NCBI GenBank assembly: GCA_017303505.1
Contig: JAFLCP010000025.1
Span: 1-64,000 of the forward strand
Direction of reading: 5' to 3'
Length of the DNA stretch: 64,000 nucleotides
Source: Planctomycetota bacterium
GTDB lineage: Bacteria; Planctomycetota; Planctomycetia; Pirellulales; Pirellulaceae
The notes beneath the pieces were generated by a model, which saw only the letters and a program-made list of their open reading frames with translations, did no database searches and was not told where the DNA came from. The position numbers were made by a program, and so were the translations under genes. The first letter of the stretch is position 1, and each line of letters starts with the position of its first letter. Below are positions 37,206 to 46,584 of the stretch, in pieces.

Positions 37206-38219
37206 TCAAGAACCACTTTTTTCCATGATTCGCTTGATAATGCCTTCCAAGACTTCCTCGGAGACGTAGCCAACCGTGAGAGCCCGCACGACACCGTTCC
37301 CATCCAAAAACAATGTGGTTGGGTAGCCTCGGAAATCGGGAACTTTATTCAGTGTGACTTCATCTCCCAACACGAGCGGATAGGCGATCCCTGAATCCTC
37401 CGAATACTCTTTGATTCGAGTGATACTTTCCTCTTTCTCAATTCGCTCGTAGTTGATGCCAATGATCTGTAGACCTTGGTCGCCATATTTTTTGTGCAAG
37501 GCGACAAAATGAGGAATCTCCATGCGGCAAGGTGGGCACCACGTTCCCCAAAAGTCAACGATCGTGACTTTGCTTCCCTGTAACTCCTTAAGAGAAACCG
37601 TCTTCCCCTCGACACTCTCCAGTGTAAAGTCGAACGGAAATGGCGACGTAGAAGCGAAGTAACTTTCAATCTTCTTTTCGAGCATTTCCTTTGCCAGAAG
37701 CTCAAACCGCTCGAGAGCGTCGTCATAGCGTTTATCACCGCGCAGATTATCTAGGTCGGTGTCGTTTTCCATCAACTTCTTGTCGTCAAAGCCAAGAGTG
37801 ATCGACTCGTTTAATGCAACAAAGGCTTTGTCGAGATCTTTCTTGACGGAGTAACCACAAGCTTGGTTGTAGAACGCTTGCGAGATCAATGGCAAAGCAT
37901 TGGGATCAAGCTCACCAAAATGGGGCCGCAAACTTTCTGCAATCTTCCCTGCTTCCAAAAGTTTATCGTAGTCGGGAGGGGCTGATTGAACTGCTTGCTG
38001 TGTCAAAACACTGATTTGCTGAATCGCATCTTCGATTTGCTCACCGTTAAGTGAGGTTTCTGGCTTCGATCCCGAATCCGGACCTCCATTGCTTTGCGCC
38101 GTCTGGGAATTTTTGAACAATTCTGACATATTGCAACTGGCAACCGCGGCTAACGGAACAAGCAGAACCGCGAGGCGCCATTTGTACCAAGCGCCGTGCC
38201 TGGAAGTTTGGGTATGCAT
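37206..38219 (-). CDS. Lipoprotein thioredoxin/TlpA-like disulfide reductase
   Basis: Protein of 337 residues from ATG 38219 (an in-frame TTG at 38228 adds three). A lipoprotein signal ends in VASC with Cys29. Residues 60-180 are a helical TPR-like domain (FYNQACGYSVKKDLDKAFVALNES is its signature region). Residues about 190-337 are a TlpA/AhpC-type thioredoxin fold with active-site TWCPPC (Cys228, Cys231) in VDFWGTWCPPCRMEIPHF, and cis-Pro region RGYPTTLFLD. It probably reduces or isomerises disulfides of exported proteins at the membrane. The methyltransferase gene is directly downstream; the ggt gene is divergent. Confidence 0.88.
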   Translation of the reverse strand: MHTQTSRHGAWYKWRLAVLLVPLAAVASCNMSELFKNSQTAQSNGGPDSGSKPETSLNGEQIEDAIQQISVLTQQAVQSAPPDYDKLLEAGKIAESLRPHFGELDPNALPLISQAFYNQACGYSVKKDLDKAFVALNESITLGFDDKKLMENDTDLDNLRGDKRYDDALERFELLAKEMLEKKIESYFASTSPFPFDFTLESVEGKTVSLKELQGSKVTIVDFWGTWCPPCRMEIPHFVALHKKYGDQGLQIIGINYERIEKEESITRIKEYSEDSGIAYPLVLGDEVTLNKVPDFRGYPTTLFLDGNGVVRALTVGYVSEEVLEGIIKRIMEKSGS

Positions 38220-38500
38220 GGCGAACAACCAATCCGAAATCGAAATTCAAATTTATAAAGAACAAAATCAAACTACGCCCCACCATGTGAGGCATTTCGT
38301 ATTGTAACGCATCTAACGAACCCGCAAACATGAAAGTCTCCGAAACCCCCACAAGAATCGGGGAATTCAGGTCTATCAGGATGGCATTTCGACAGCCCAA
38401 TTCGGTATTCTTTTGTTTCTACGCTCTGTAGTTCAAAACGGTCGCGACAAATTCTCGCAATCGCTCCGATACTTCACCATTTTGGCAAGATGTTTCGTCC

Positions 38501-40306
38501 ATGGCTCACACCGAACCACGCAATTCGCTCGCCCGCACGCCAAACCGTCGACAATGGCTCCAGCGTGCATCCACGACTGGGATCGGATTCTTCGCCGCTG
38601 GCAACATGGTAGCCAGCTTGGGAAGTTCTGCTTTCTCGCACCCGACCGTTGCAGAACAGCCGTTTGCCGATGAAACCTACGCCTCTGGAAAAAACGTGGC
38701 TGCAAGTGTTCATCCATTGGCTACCGAAGCTGCTATCAGCATGTTTCGCAAAGGGGGAAATGCGATCGACGCCGCAATAGCAGCCGCCCTAACACTATCT
38801 GTTGTTGATAGCCACAATTCGGGAATTGGAGGTGGCTGCCTCGCCATCGTCCGCACGGCGAACGGTCAAGTGTTAGCGCTCGATGGCCGCGAAATGGCAC
38901 CCAAACTCGCCCACCGCGACATGTATTTGCGCAACGGTAAACCCGATGGTACTCTTAGCCAAGATGGCCCATTAGCAGTGGCCACGCCAGGCCAGCTAGC
39001 AGCTCTTTATGACCTCTCCACCAAACATGGCTATCTGCGGTGGCGGGATTTGTTTGAACCCGCAATTGCCCATGCTGAATACGGATTTCAAATCGATCGT
39101 GTGTTGGCAGGTCGAATCTCAGGTGAGGCCGATATCATTCGCCGATATCCTGAAACCGCTCGCGTCCTGCTAAAACGGAACGGCTCGCCGTATGCCCAAG
39201 GTGAACTGTTACTACAACCCGATCTAGCCACGACGCTAACTTCGATTGCCAACGAAGGAATCGAGTGGTTCTATCGTGGACCATTTGCCAAAACCGTAGG
39301 CGAATGGATGGGACAGAACGGAGGCATCTTGTCGGCGGACGACTTCGCCGCCTATCAATGCAAATATCGCGAGCCAATTCGCTCTCTCTATCGTGGTTAT
39401 GATGTAATCGGCATGCCCCCGCCAAGTTCAGGTGGCGTCCATATCGCACAAATATTGAACATTTTGCAGGACTTTCCACTGCCTGAACTTTGGAAAACCG
39501 ATCGTAATCAAGCCTATCATTTGTTGTTAGAAGCCATGCAACTTGCGTTTGCCGATAGGGCTTACTGGCTCGGCGATTCGGACTTTGTGAAAGTACCGCG
39601 CGGCTTAGTCGATCCGACCTATGCACGAACCTTAGCCCAAAAAATTTCACGTTCGCAAAAGACTCGATTCGCAACACATCATGTCCCTGCAGATGCTGCA
39701 ACCAATGTTTTTGACGATCGCAAACACACTACGCATCTCACAACAGCTGACCAACTTGGCAACTGGGTCGCCATCACATCCACCGTCAACACGAGCTTCG
39801 GCAGCAAAGTCATAGTGCCTGGCACGGGTGTCGTGCTCAACAACGAAATGGATGACTTTAGTATCGCCCCCAATACACCAAACGCATTCGGTTTGGTTGG
39901 CTCAGAAAACAACGCGATTGCTCCCGGCAAACGTCCACTTTCGAGCATGAGCCCAACGCTGGTTCTCAACGACAAGAAACAACCGATACTCAGTTGTGGA
40001 GCTGCCGGTGGTCCCAAGATCATTACGGCCGTGCTGCGTATTTTGACGGCCGTCCTCGATGAAAATCTTTCTGTCGCAGACGCGGTCGCTGCGCCTCGAG
40101 TTCATCATCAATGGCAGCCAGATGAAGCGGTGGTAGAAGAACGATTGCCAGACAGTGTCGTCGCTGATCTAAAGGGGCGAGGACATACCACTCGGAGCAT
40201 CGCAGCGTCCGCCATAGCCCAAGCAATTCAGTGGACGTCCGACGGTAACTTGCATGCCGCATCCGATCCACGGGTCCCCAGCCGCGCCGCCGCTTACGAA
40301 GCTTAA
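38501..40306 (+). CDS. ggt: Gamma-glutamyltransferase, Tat-exported
   Basis: Protein of 601 residues. The N-terminus has a twin-arginine motif (NRRQWLQRAS, Arg16-Arg17) and hydrophobic region to about 45. It hydrolyses or transfers the gamma-glutamyl group of glutathione and similar compounds. The precursor cleaves itself before the nucleophile, which by alignment with the E. coli TTHYS motif is Thr410 in HTTHLTTAD. Other family marks: GNAIDAAIAAALTLSVVDSHNSGIGGG (start 86), DGREMAP (128-134), PPPSSGGVHIAQILNIL (306-322) and NNEMDDFS (447-454). Oligopeptide use in the periplasm is likely. It is divergent from the thioredoxin gene. Confidence 0.93.
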   Translation: MAHTEPRNSLARTPNRRQWLQRASTTGIGFFAAGNMVASLGSSAFSHPTVAEQPFADETYASGKNVAASVHPLATEAAISMFRKGGNAIDAAIAAALTLSVVDSHNSGIGGGCLAIVRTANGQVLALDGREMAPKLAHRDMYLRNGKPDGTLSQDGPLAVATPGQLAALYDLSTKHGYLRWRDLFEPAIAHAEYGFQIDRVLAGRISGEADIIRRYPETARVLLKRNGSPYAQGELLLQPDLATTLTSIANEGIEWFYRGPFAKTVGEWMGQNGGILSADDFAAYQCKYREPIRSLYRGYDVIGMPPPSSGGVHIAQILNILQDFPLPELWKTDRNQAYHLLLEAMQLAFADRAYWLGDSDFVKVPRGLVDPTYARTLAQKISRSQKTRFATHHVPADAATNVFDDRKHTTHLTTADQLGNWVAITSTVNTSFGSKVIVPGTGVVLNNEMDDFSIAPNTPNAFGLVGSENNAIAPGKRPLSSMSPTLVLNDKKQPILSCGAAGGPKIITAVLRILTAVLDENLSVADAVAAPRVHHQWQPDEAVVEERLPDSVVADLKGRGHTTRSIAASAIAQAIQWTSDGNLHAASDPRVPSRAAAYEA

Positions 40307-40454
40307 ACAGCCCCAAAGGTCAACCAGCGAGCCCCTTCTGTTCAGCCTTCGCCGTAAACAGCTCGGTGGAGTTTGAGACGTCTTTTGTGTACAAGTGTGC
40401 GCAGAAATGAGTTAGTCAATGAACTAACGCATTGTTTTTCGGTCCTCTATTTGC

Positions 40455-40475
40455 GGCGAACATCGGCTGTTCGCC
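40455..40475. other. Hairpin in the hisD leader region
   Basis: GGCGAACA (40455-40462) and TGTTCGCC (40468-40475) form a perfect 8-base stem with loop TCGGC. It lies about 110 bases before hisD. There is no T tract after it and no His-rich leader peptide nearby, so it is not an obvious attenuator. Confidence 0.35.
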
Positions 40476-40586
40476 CCCTAAGGGCTCACTTCGGACTCAT
40501 GCCGCCTCGAAGAATTTGCCCCCTGAACCTACAATCCTGTGAAAACAAGTCCAACCTTATATAGATGCGTTCACCGGACCGCTCTG

Positions 40587-41957
40587 ATGCAAAATCCCCT
40601 CCCAAATTTCCGAATTCAACGAATTGATACCCGCAAAGGCACGTCGGCTCCCGAACTTGCCGAACTGCGTCGTAAGCTGAGCCCCCAGGGCAATATCGTT
40701 AGTGAAAAAGGAAAGAAGCTCACGGAACGCGTTTTCGGCAAACCGCTTACACCTCAACAAGTCGTCGAAACGATTTGCGAAGATGTCCGCCAACGCGGCA
40801 CCCCTGCCCTGCTCCATTACAGTCAACAACTTGATGGCCATCCACAAACCGCAGCCGACTTCCGCGTCGACGTTCGCAAGCTGGAAGATGCCCATCGCCA
40901 AGCTTCACCAGAGTTCCTCAACGCTGTACGTCGCATTCGCGACAATGTCCTGCGATTTCAAAAAGCCATTCTGCATCGAGACGTTGTCGTTGAGCCTGAA
41001 GCGGGTGTTCGTTTGCAACATCGCTATTGGCCTTTGAAACGTATTGGCGTGTGCGTTCCTGGTGGTGCTGCCGCTTATCCTTCCACGGTTCTGATGACTG
41101 TCTTGCCCGCACAAGCCGCAGGCGTAGCAGAAATTGCTGTTGTTGCTCCGCCAACTCCATTTGGTGCATACAACGCCAACGTTTTAGCTACCTGTTATGA
41201 ACTCGGTATTCGCGAGGTGTATGCAGTTGGTGGCGCACAAGCTGTTGCGGCCATGGCCTATGGCACCAGCGAATTGCCCGCTGTGGATAAAATTGTTGGC
41301 CCCGGCAATTTGTTCGTTGCCTTAGCCAAGAAGTATGTTTACGGTGATGTCGATATCGATTCAATTGCTGGCCCCAGCGAAGTGATTGTGCTGGCTGATT
41401 CCACGGCGCGCCCCGATTACATCGCCGCCGACATGCTCGCCCAAGCCGAACATTCGCCTGGCTCAAGTTTATTGATCACATGGGAACCACAAATCTTGGA
41501 CCGAGTGGAACAAGAGTTGATTCGCCAGCTGCAAACATTGGAACGATGTGACTTGACACTCGATTCATTGGCACAATTCGGCGCATTGATTATTGCTCGC
41601 GATGAAACTCATGCGATTGAATTGACAGACCTATTGGCGCCTGAGCATTTGCATATTGCGACCCAGAACCCCGCTGCGATGAGCGCCAAGATTCGCAATG
41701 CAGGTGCAACGTTCTTAGGCGATTATTCACCAGTCGCTTTAGGTGATTATGCAGCGGGCCCATCACACGTTCTGCCAACCGGCGGTACCGCGCGTTGGGC
41801 TTCCGGCTTAAATGCCAATAGTTTTCTGCGCAGTGGTAGTGTGATCGAGTACTCGAAATCTGCTTTGCAAGGCATCTCTGCAGAGATCAGTTTGATTGCG
41901 CAGTGTGAAGGCTTAACCGCTCACGAACGGAGCGTTACACTCCGCACTTCTTCGTAA
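40587..41957 (+). CDS. hisD: Histidinol dehydrogenase
   Basis: Protein of 456 residues from the ATG at 40587; an upstream in-frame GTG at 40539 would add 16 residues outside the family's usual start. The enzyme does the last two oxidations from L-histidinol to histidine with NAD and zinc. Family stretches: GVCVPGGAAAYPSTVLMTVLPA (NAD-binding side), GGAQAVAAMAYGT, DKIVGPGN, AGPSEVIVLAD, AEHSPGS with a Zn-ligand His, and APEHLHI. A terminal SGL-type segment (ARWASGLNANSFLR) is present. It is the first gene of a hisD-hisC-hisB set. Confidence 0.96.
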   Translation: MQNPLPNFRIQRIDTRKGTSAPELAELRRKLSPQGNIVSEKGKKLTERVFGKPLTPQQVVETICEDVRQRGTPALLHYSQQLDGHPQTAADFRVDVRKLEDAHRQASPEFLNAVRRIRDNVLRFQKAILHRDVVVEPEAGVRLQHRYWPLKRIGVCVPGGAAAYPSTVLMTVLPAQAAGVAEIAVVAPPTPFGAYNANVLATCYELGIREVYAVGGAQAVAAMAYGTSELPAVDKIVGPGNLFVALAKKYVYGDVDIDSIAGPSEVIVLADSTARPDYIAADMLAQAEHSPGSSLLITWEPQILDRVEQELIRQLQTLERCDLTLDSLAQFGALIIARDETHAIELTDLLAPEHLHIATQNPAAMSAKIRNAGATFLGDYSPVALGDYAAGPSHVLPTGGTARWASGLNANSFLRSGSVIEYSKSALQGISAEISLIAQCEGLTAHERSVTLRTSS

Positions 41958-42015
41958 GCACTTTTGGTAGCCAAGTCATTTCATCATTCATCCCATTCCG
42001 CTATTCGAGGCCCAT

Positions 42016-43083
42016 GTGGATCCTAAATCCATCGTTCAAAGCATGATTCGCCCAGCGATAGCGGCGATGTCACCTTACATTCCGGGTGAACAACCGCAGG
42101 GTGGAAAATTTATTAAGCTCAACACCAATGAGAATCCTTACCCACCGCACCCTGACGTTGCCGAAGCCATATCCGCTGCCGCGCGAGATCGCTTAGAACG
42201 ATATCCAGATCCGCTGGGCACGGCATTTCGAATTCGAGCTGGTGAGGTATTGGGATTCGATCCAGAGTGGATCTTGTGTGGCAACGGTAGTGATGACATC
42301 CTGACGATTATCACGCGTGCTTGCGTCGGCGAAGGAGATGTTCTTCGCTTGCCTTATCCAAGTTACATCTTGTATCGCACCTTGGCACAGATTCAAAACG
42401 CTAAGTGGGAAGAGGTACGTTTCAACGCCGACTTCTCGCTGCCTGGAGCCTTCGCGATCGGTCAAGATCGGTTGCGATTGGTCTTTTTGCCTAACCCGAA
42501 CAGCCCCAGCGGGACGGTATTGTCTCCCGCAGAGATTGGTGAACTGGCTGCCAAACTCCCCTGCCCTTTGTTAGTTGATGAGGCTTATGCCGATTTTGCG
42601 GACACCAATTGCTTGGAACTAGTGCGACAATACCCCAATGTCCTTGTGTCACGAACGCTAAGTAAGTCGTATGGTTTAGCAGGGTTGCGTTTCGGTTTTT
42701 TGGTAGCGCATCCTGAGTGGATTCGCGTTTGTCGCAATGTGAAAGACAGTTACAACTGCGACACGCTCTCGTTAGCGGGAGCAACGGCAGCGATTCACCG
42801 TCAGGATTGGCTACAAGAGAATCGAGCAAAGATCATAGCAACCCGATCCCGAATGCAAACGCGATTGGCAGAATTGGGGTTCGACGTAACCCCTTCGTCG
42901 GCGAACTTTGTGTGGTGCACTCGGCAGGATCGCCCGGTGCAACCGCTGTATGAACAATTGAAAGCCAACAAGATTCTCGTGCGTTACATGAAGTATGAGG
43001 GTTGGGGTGATGGCTTACGAATTAGTGTAGGTACCGATTCACAAATCGACGCCTGCTTAACTGTTTTGGAGAGTTTACTGTGA
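42016..43083 (+). CDS. hisC: Histidinol-phosphate aminotransferase
   Basis: Protein of 355 residues; GTG start. The PLP enzyme transaminates imidazole-acetol phosphate to histidinol phosphate. Fold type I marks: [11 protein letters not shown] (34-44), GNGSDDIL for cofactor phosphate binding (89-96), [11 protein letters not shown] (159-169), DEAYADF (188-194) and the PLP lysine Lys217 in [17 protein letters not shown]. It follows hisD by 58 bases. Its stop overlaps the hisB start (GTGA), suggesting coupled translation. Confidence 0.96.
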   Translation: MDPKSIVQSMIRPAIAAMSPYIPGEQPQGGKFIKLNTNENPYPPHPDVAEAISAAARDRLERYPDPLGTAFRIRAGEVLGFDPEWILCGNGSDDILTIITRACVGEGDVLRLPYPSYILYRTLAQIQNAKWEEVRFNADFSLPGAFAIGQDRLRLVFLPNPNSPSGTVLSPAEIGELAAKLPCPLLVDEAYADFADTNCLELVRQYPNVLVSRTLSKSYGLAGLRFGFLVAHPEWIRVCRNVKDSYNCDTLSLAGATAAIHRQDWLQENRAKIIATRSRMQTRLAELGFDVTPSSANFVWCTRQDRPVQPLYEQLKANKILVRYMKYEGWGDGLRISVGTDSQIDACLTVLESLL

Positions 43084-43673
43084 CCGAAAGTCGAACCGCT
43101 TCCATCCATCGCGAGACCGCAGAAACCAAGATCCGCTTGGAACTTAATCTTGATGGAACAGGCAAGGCAGAGATCCGAACTGGCGTCGGCTTTTTGGATC
43201 ACATGTTGGTGTTATTTGCGAAGCACTCGCAGTTCGACTTGATGGTCGATGCACACGGCGACCTGGAAGTTGACGCGCATCACACCACGGAAGACGTAGG
43301 CATTTGCCTTGGGCTAGCGATGCTCAAAGCGCTCGGCGACAAACGTGGCATTCGCCGCTACGGTCACATGATCTTGCCGATGGAAGAAACGCTGGTTACG
43401 GTCGCTTGCGACTTAAGTGGCCGATCCTATTTAGTATTTAACGCGCCGATTCCTTCGCAGAAAATTGGCGAGTTTGATAGCGAGCTCGTGGAAGATTTTT
43501 GGCAAGCCTTTGCGAACAACGCTTTATGCAACTTCCATGTATTGTTGCATTACGGTCGCAACAGCCATCATATCGCTGAAGGGATCTTCAAAGCGGCAGC
43601 CCGCAGCCTGCGTCACGCAACCGAGTTCGATCCTCGCCAATCCGGCATCCCCAGCAGCAAAGGCTTGCTGTAA
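43080..43673 (+). CDS. hisB: Imidazoleglycerol-phosphate dehydratase
   Basis: Protein of 197 residues, the single-function HisB size. It dehydrates imidazole glycerol phosphate to imidazole-acetol phosphate using manganese. The His-rich metal motifs are visible: [31 protein letters not shown], and in the second half [20 protein letters not shown]. The GTG start overlaps the hisC stop by four bases. It ends the plus-strand his set; other his genes are not in the window. Confidence 0.97.
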   Translation: MTESRTASIHRETAETKIRLELNLDGTGKAEIRTGVGFLDHMLVLFAKHSQFDLMVDAHGDLEVDAHHTTEDVGICLGLAMLKALGDKRGIRRYGHMILPMEETLVTVACDLSGRSYLVFNAPIPSQKIGEFDSELVEDFWQAFANNALCNFHVLLHYGRNSHHIAEGIFKAAARSLRHATEFDPRQSGIPSSKGLL

Positions 43674-43721
43674 GTAGTCGGGTGTAGTGTGTGTGCAGCA
43701 AGTCTTTTCTTGTTCCACCCC

Positions 43722-43928
43722 AACACGAATTAACACATCCCATTTCTCACGCGGCTTACCAGCATTTAATCTGACTTGCGTAACACACCGTGGAGTTGAC
43801 TCGTCGCCCCGTACATCACCTCCACTACGGTGTTGAATCGGGGTTCTGCATACGTTCTGCACAACGCTTCTCCCCTGCTCCGCCATAACACGAACTCACG
43901 CCCCCCATCTCTTACGCGGCTTACCAGC
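43722..43928. repeat. Imperfect direct repeat in a gene-free gap
   Basis: Two 42-base copies (43722-43763 and 43887-43928) start AACACGAA and end ACGCGGCTTACCAGC, with 7 mismatches, 165 bases apart. The 361-base gap between hisB and the NYN gene (43674-44034) has no convincing gene; a minus-strand frame of 120 codons covering it overlaps hisB and shows no domain. It may be the debris of an old duplication or a non-coding element. Confidence 0.6.
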
Positions 43929-44034
43929 CTTTTCTGCTCATCCAACCTTTTTCTTTCATTCCCCCCTCCGCTCCTTTACAATACTCACAGCACCGGATGT
44001 TACGGATCGCGACGCATTCTCAATGGAATGATCT

Positions 44035-44934
44035 ATGATCTCAGCTTCTTCGAACGAATCACTAGCTTTTCCGAGTCCTCGAAGCCGGGCGGCGATGTTT
44101 ATCGATTGGGAGAATGTGGCCAAGATCGGCCTTGTAAACCTCCAAAGCTGCATCGAGGAAGTGCGGCAACAAGTTAATGTGTCGGTTACGAGAGCCTATG
44201 CGAACTGGACTCAAAATGTCCCCGGTTCAACTTTCTTGACATCCATTGGAGCGGAACTGACGCACGTTGGCGGGAAAGTCTCGGGCAAGAACAGTGCCGA
44301 TATGCAACTGACGGTGGATGCCTGCGAGCTGATTTTGACGACAGCGCATTTGGATGGTTTGGTTTTGATCTCAGGTGATCGCGATTTCCGCCCCTTGGTT
44401 GCATTGGCTCGAAAACGAGGTTTGTGGGTGTGGGGTATAGGCCCCTCGGATAGTAGCAGCGACATTTTGCGAACCTGCTGCGATCGATTTTTAGAGCTGA
44501 AGCCCACCCCATCTTCCAAGGCGAATGTTCCTAAAACGGAAAATACCAAGACGGCCGCAACGACCAAGAAAGCGCAGCCTTCCAAAATTCCCCCGAAACC
44601 ACCTGTGCAGCAAGCTCCGCCTGCTGCACCTCTTCCACCTATTGATGACGAACTTTGTCAGCAGGTAGCCGCTGCGTTCCAAGAATTGTTGGCCAATCAG
44701 GAGGGGAAAACGACTCCGGTAAATATGGGGCATTTCTTTGCCAGTTTGAGAAAATGTTCGCCTGAATTCAACGCGAGCAAATTCACGGGTCGTACCAACC
44801 GCACCCATGTCTATTCGGCTCGTCGTCTCCAAGCAGCGGGGCTCCTTCAGATTATTCCCAACTCGCCACACAGCCCGAATATTCAACCTACGCAAGTGAT
44901 CATGGCTCGAATCCAAGCTCAACCATCGACCTAA
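44035..44934 (+). CDS. NYN-domain (PIN-like) putative RNase
   Basis: Protein of 299 residues. Residues 20-155 form a NYN domain: FIDWENV (Asp24, Asn27), SADMQL (Asp89) and LISGDRDFRPLV (Asp115, Asp117) supply the acidic metal site expected of the family, which includes LabA/DUF88 and Limkain-type nucleases. A Pro/Lys linker (160-200) leads to a C-terminal helical domain (about 204-276, DDELCQQVAAAFQELLA ... HFFASLRKCSPEF ... VYSARRLQAAGLLQI), shaped like OST-HTH/LOTUS RNA-binding modules. That second assignment is tentative. Probably a cytoplasmic RNA-processing factor. It stands alone between hisB and small membrane proteins. Confidence 0.82.
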   Translation: MISASSNESLAFPSPRSRAAMFIDWENVAKIGLVNLQSCIEEVRQQVNVSVTRAYANWTQNVPGSTFLTSIGAELTHVGGKVSGKNSADMQLTVDACELILTTAHLDGLVLISGDRDFRPLVALARKRGLWVWGIGPSDSSSDILRTCCDRFLELKPTPSSKANVPKTENTKTAATTKKAQPSKIPPKPPVQQAPPAAPLPPIDDELCQQVAAAFQELLANQEGKTTPVNMGHFFASLRKCSPEFNASKFTGRTNRTHVYSARRLQAAGLLQIIPNSPHSPNIQPTQVIMARIQAQPST

Positions 44935-45111
44935 TCCACAAGTTACTAACCAGCAGAAAACCGTTCACGTACAATTGTACGACCTACCTAATTCCTAACT
45001 CCTAATTCTCTTCTGGCTCTCTGCAAGCGAAGGCACGACGTAAAAGCCACTCCAAAGAATAGCGGGGCCCTGATTCGATCCGTGGCGAAGAACAACGCAC
45101 GAGAACAGCTA

Positions 45112-45396
45112 TTACAACTGCGGCAGTTCTGGGAGCGAATGAATTCGTTCCACCCAAGGACGAAGATTGATCTCATCCTGCAGCGTCTGTTGTGACTCCT
45201 CTTGCTTTCCTACATCGAGAAAATCAGACCGAATACTCAATAGAGTGGCCGCAGCCAAAACTGTTACCAGTATTGAGAACACAACAACCCCAATTCCAAT
45301 AAAATCCTCAATTGTCCACTCCTCGCGTGGACTCTCCCAAGCTGCGGTGCTCTCAGACGCAAATCGATCTCGATTTTCGTGAAACTCGCGACGCAT
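45112..45396 (-). CDS. Small membrane protein, unknown
   Basis: Protein of 94 residues with one transmembrane helix at about 33-54 (GIGVVVFSILVTVLAAATLL) between a charged N-terminus and a polar C-terminus. No family recognised. It follows the 119-residue membrane protein by 10 bases, so it is probably cotranscribed with it. The ATG is at 45396. Confidence 0.55.
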   Translation of the reverse strand: MRREFHENRDRFASESTAAWESPREEWTIEDFIGIGVVVFSILVTVLAAATLLSIRSDFLDVGKQEESQQTLQDEINLRPWVERIHSLPELPQL

Positions 45397-45406
45397 AAAC
45401 AGGCCC

Positions 45407-45766
45407 CTATCTTGCAGCTTCCTGTGAGCTTTGACTTGGACTCAAGGGAGCCTCCCAAACAGCCTCAGCTCCTAACAACTCATCGATTCTCTGGCGATAC
45501 TCAGCCTGTTCTTTTAAGATATCGTCAGTCCATTTCTTAGAACTCGATCGACTTGTAGTCAAAAATTGCAAGGTATTGTTTACTTCCGCCCGTTCCTGTG
45601 CGTTCAACTTCCCAAATTGCTCTGGCTTTGGATTTTCCCAATCGATTTTAACGGGCTCTAATCGAGGCCTGATTATAGCCATCGCTGACACATAACGCCC
45701 CCACTCCACAAACATGACAACTAAACAAATCGCCAACACGACAGCCATCGATAAATAGATTTTCAC
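45407..45766 (-). CDS. Small membrane protein, unknown
   Basis: Protein of 119 residues. A single hydrophobic helix at about 4-20 (LSMAVVLAICLVVMFVEWG) could be an anchor or uncleaved signal. The rest is polar and helical, with charged heptad-like stretches (EQAEYRQRIDELLG). No family recognised. It lies between two other one-helix proteins on the same strand; the three look like one unit and may form a complex (inference). Confidence 0.55.
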   Translation of the reverse strand: MKIYLSMAVVLAICLVVMFVEWGRYVSAMAIIRPRLEPVKIDWENPKPEQFGKLNAQERAEVNNTLQFLTTSRSSSKKWTDDILKEQAEYRQRIDELLGAEAVWEAPLSPSQSSQEAAR

Positions 45767-45820
45767 AGCGAAACCCTACCTGCTTTCTATGCAACCTTAC
45801 AGTCGTTCCAGCGCCGCAAC

Positions 45821-46300
45821 TCAGGACTTCTCAAGCTTGCGTCGTACTTCTTCAATGAGTTTACGTTGGCTTGAACTCAAAGACTTGCCTCTTGTAAGCT
45901 CCACGAACTCAAATACGCGCAGAACTTCTTCTTTTGCTTCAGAGTCGAGACCACCATTGACGAGCCCATCGTAGGCAAGCCGCACCAATGAAGCGTTTCG
46001 CTCATTGTCATTGCGAATGAGCTTTCCCGCGCTTACCAAACACAGAAATGCAGCTCGTTCTCGCGGCGAACGAAACTCAAAAGGAAGTCCAAATTGCATC
46101 ATGAACTTCCGATTGCTGTCTAACCTTTCACTCAACTTCGTCAGTTCACTCCGATCCAATGCGGGCGTAGAAGTATAACGTGGATCCTGCTGAATTTTGG
46201 ATGTCACCGCATGTAAAGACAATGTCGTATAACTCACCAAAGTTATCGATATCAAAAAAAAGACCCATACGGCTGCTCCAACGATCATACTACGTGGCAT
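45821..46300 (-). CDS. Small membrane protein, unknown
   Basis: Protein of 159 residues from the ATG at 46300. The frame is open to 46369, but the internal start places the helix (about 5-25, IVGAAVWVFFLISITLVSY) at the N-terminus, as in the next two genes. The remainder is helical and charged, with a Ser-rich end (SLSSSQRKLIEEVRRKLEKS). It is the first gene of a three-gene set and is divergent from the 953-residue exported protein. No family recognised. Confidence 0.55.
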   Translation of the reverse strand: MPRSMIVGAAVWVFFLISITLVSYTTLSLHAVTSKIQQDPRYTSTPALDRSELTKLSERLDSNRKFMMQFGLPFEFRSPRERAAFLCLVSAGKLIRNDNERNASLVRLAYDGLVNGGLDSEAKEEVLRVFEFVELTRGKSLSSSQRKLIEEVRRKLEKS

Positions 46301-46584
46301 TTTTAGGCACCTAAAACTTGGCCGACATATAACACGAGACTGCCTCCAATAACTCGATCCATGGGCCAACTGTTGCTATGCGCAATATCGATCACAACGG
46401 AACGAACACTCCACTATCCCAACACTGCAAGCCGTTAGCGGCACCAGCGAAAGTTGGACTTTTTAGCCCTAAACAACTTTATCCACATTTTGGCATACCG
46501 AAGTGAGCCTGCTACAATACCGTTCACACCGCCTAAATTTCTAGTGGTTGATGCAATAATACTCTACTTAGTGCGAACCTCGTC

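Noticed and set aside
43524..43886. Minus-strand frame of 120 codons after hisB
   Set aside because: It overlaps hisB by 150 bases, shows no domain and is Cys/Arg-rich in the way shadow frames are.
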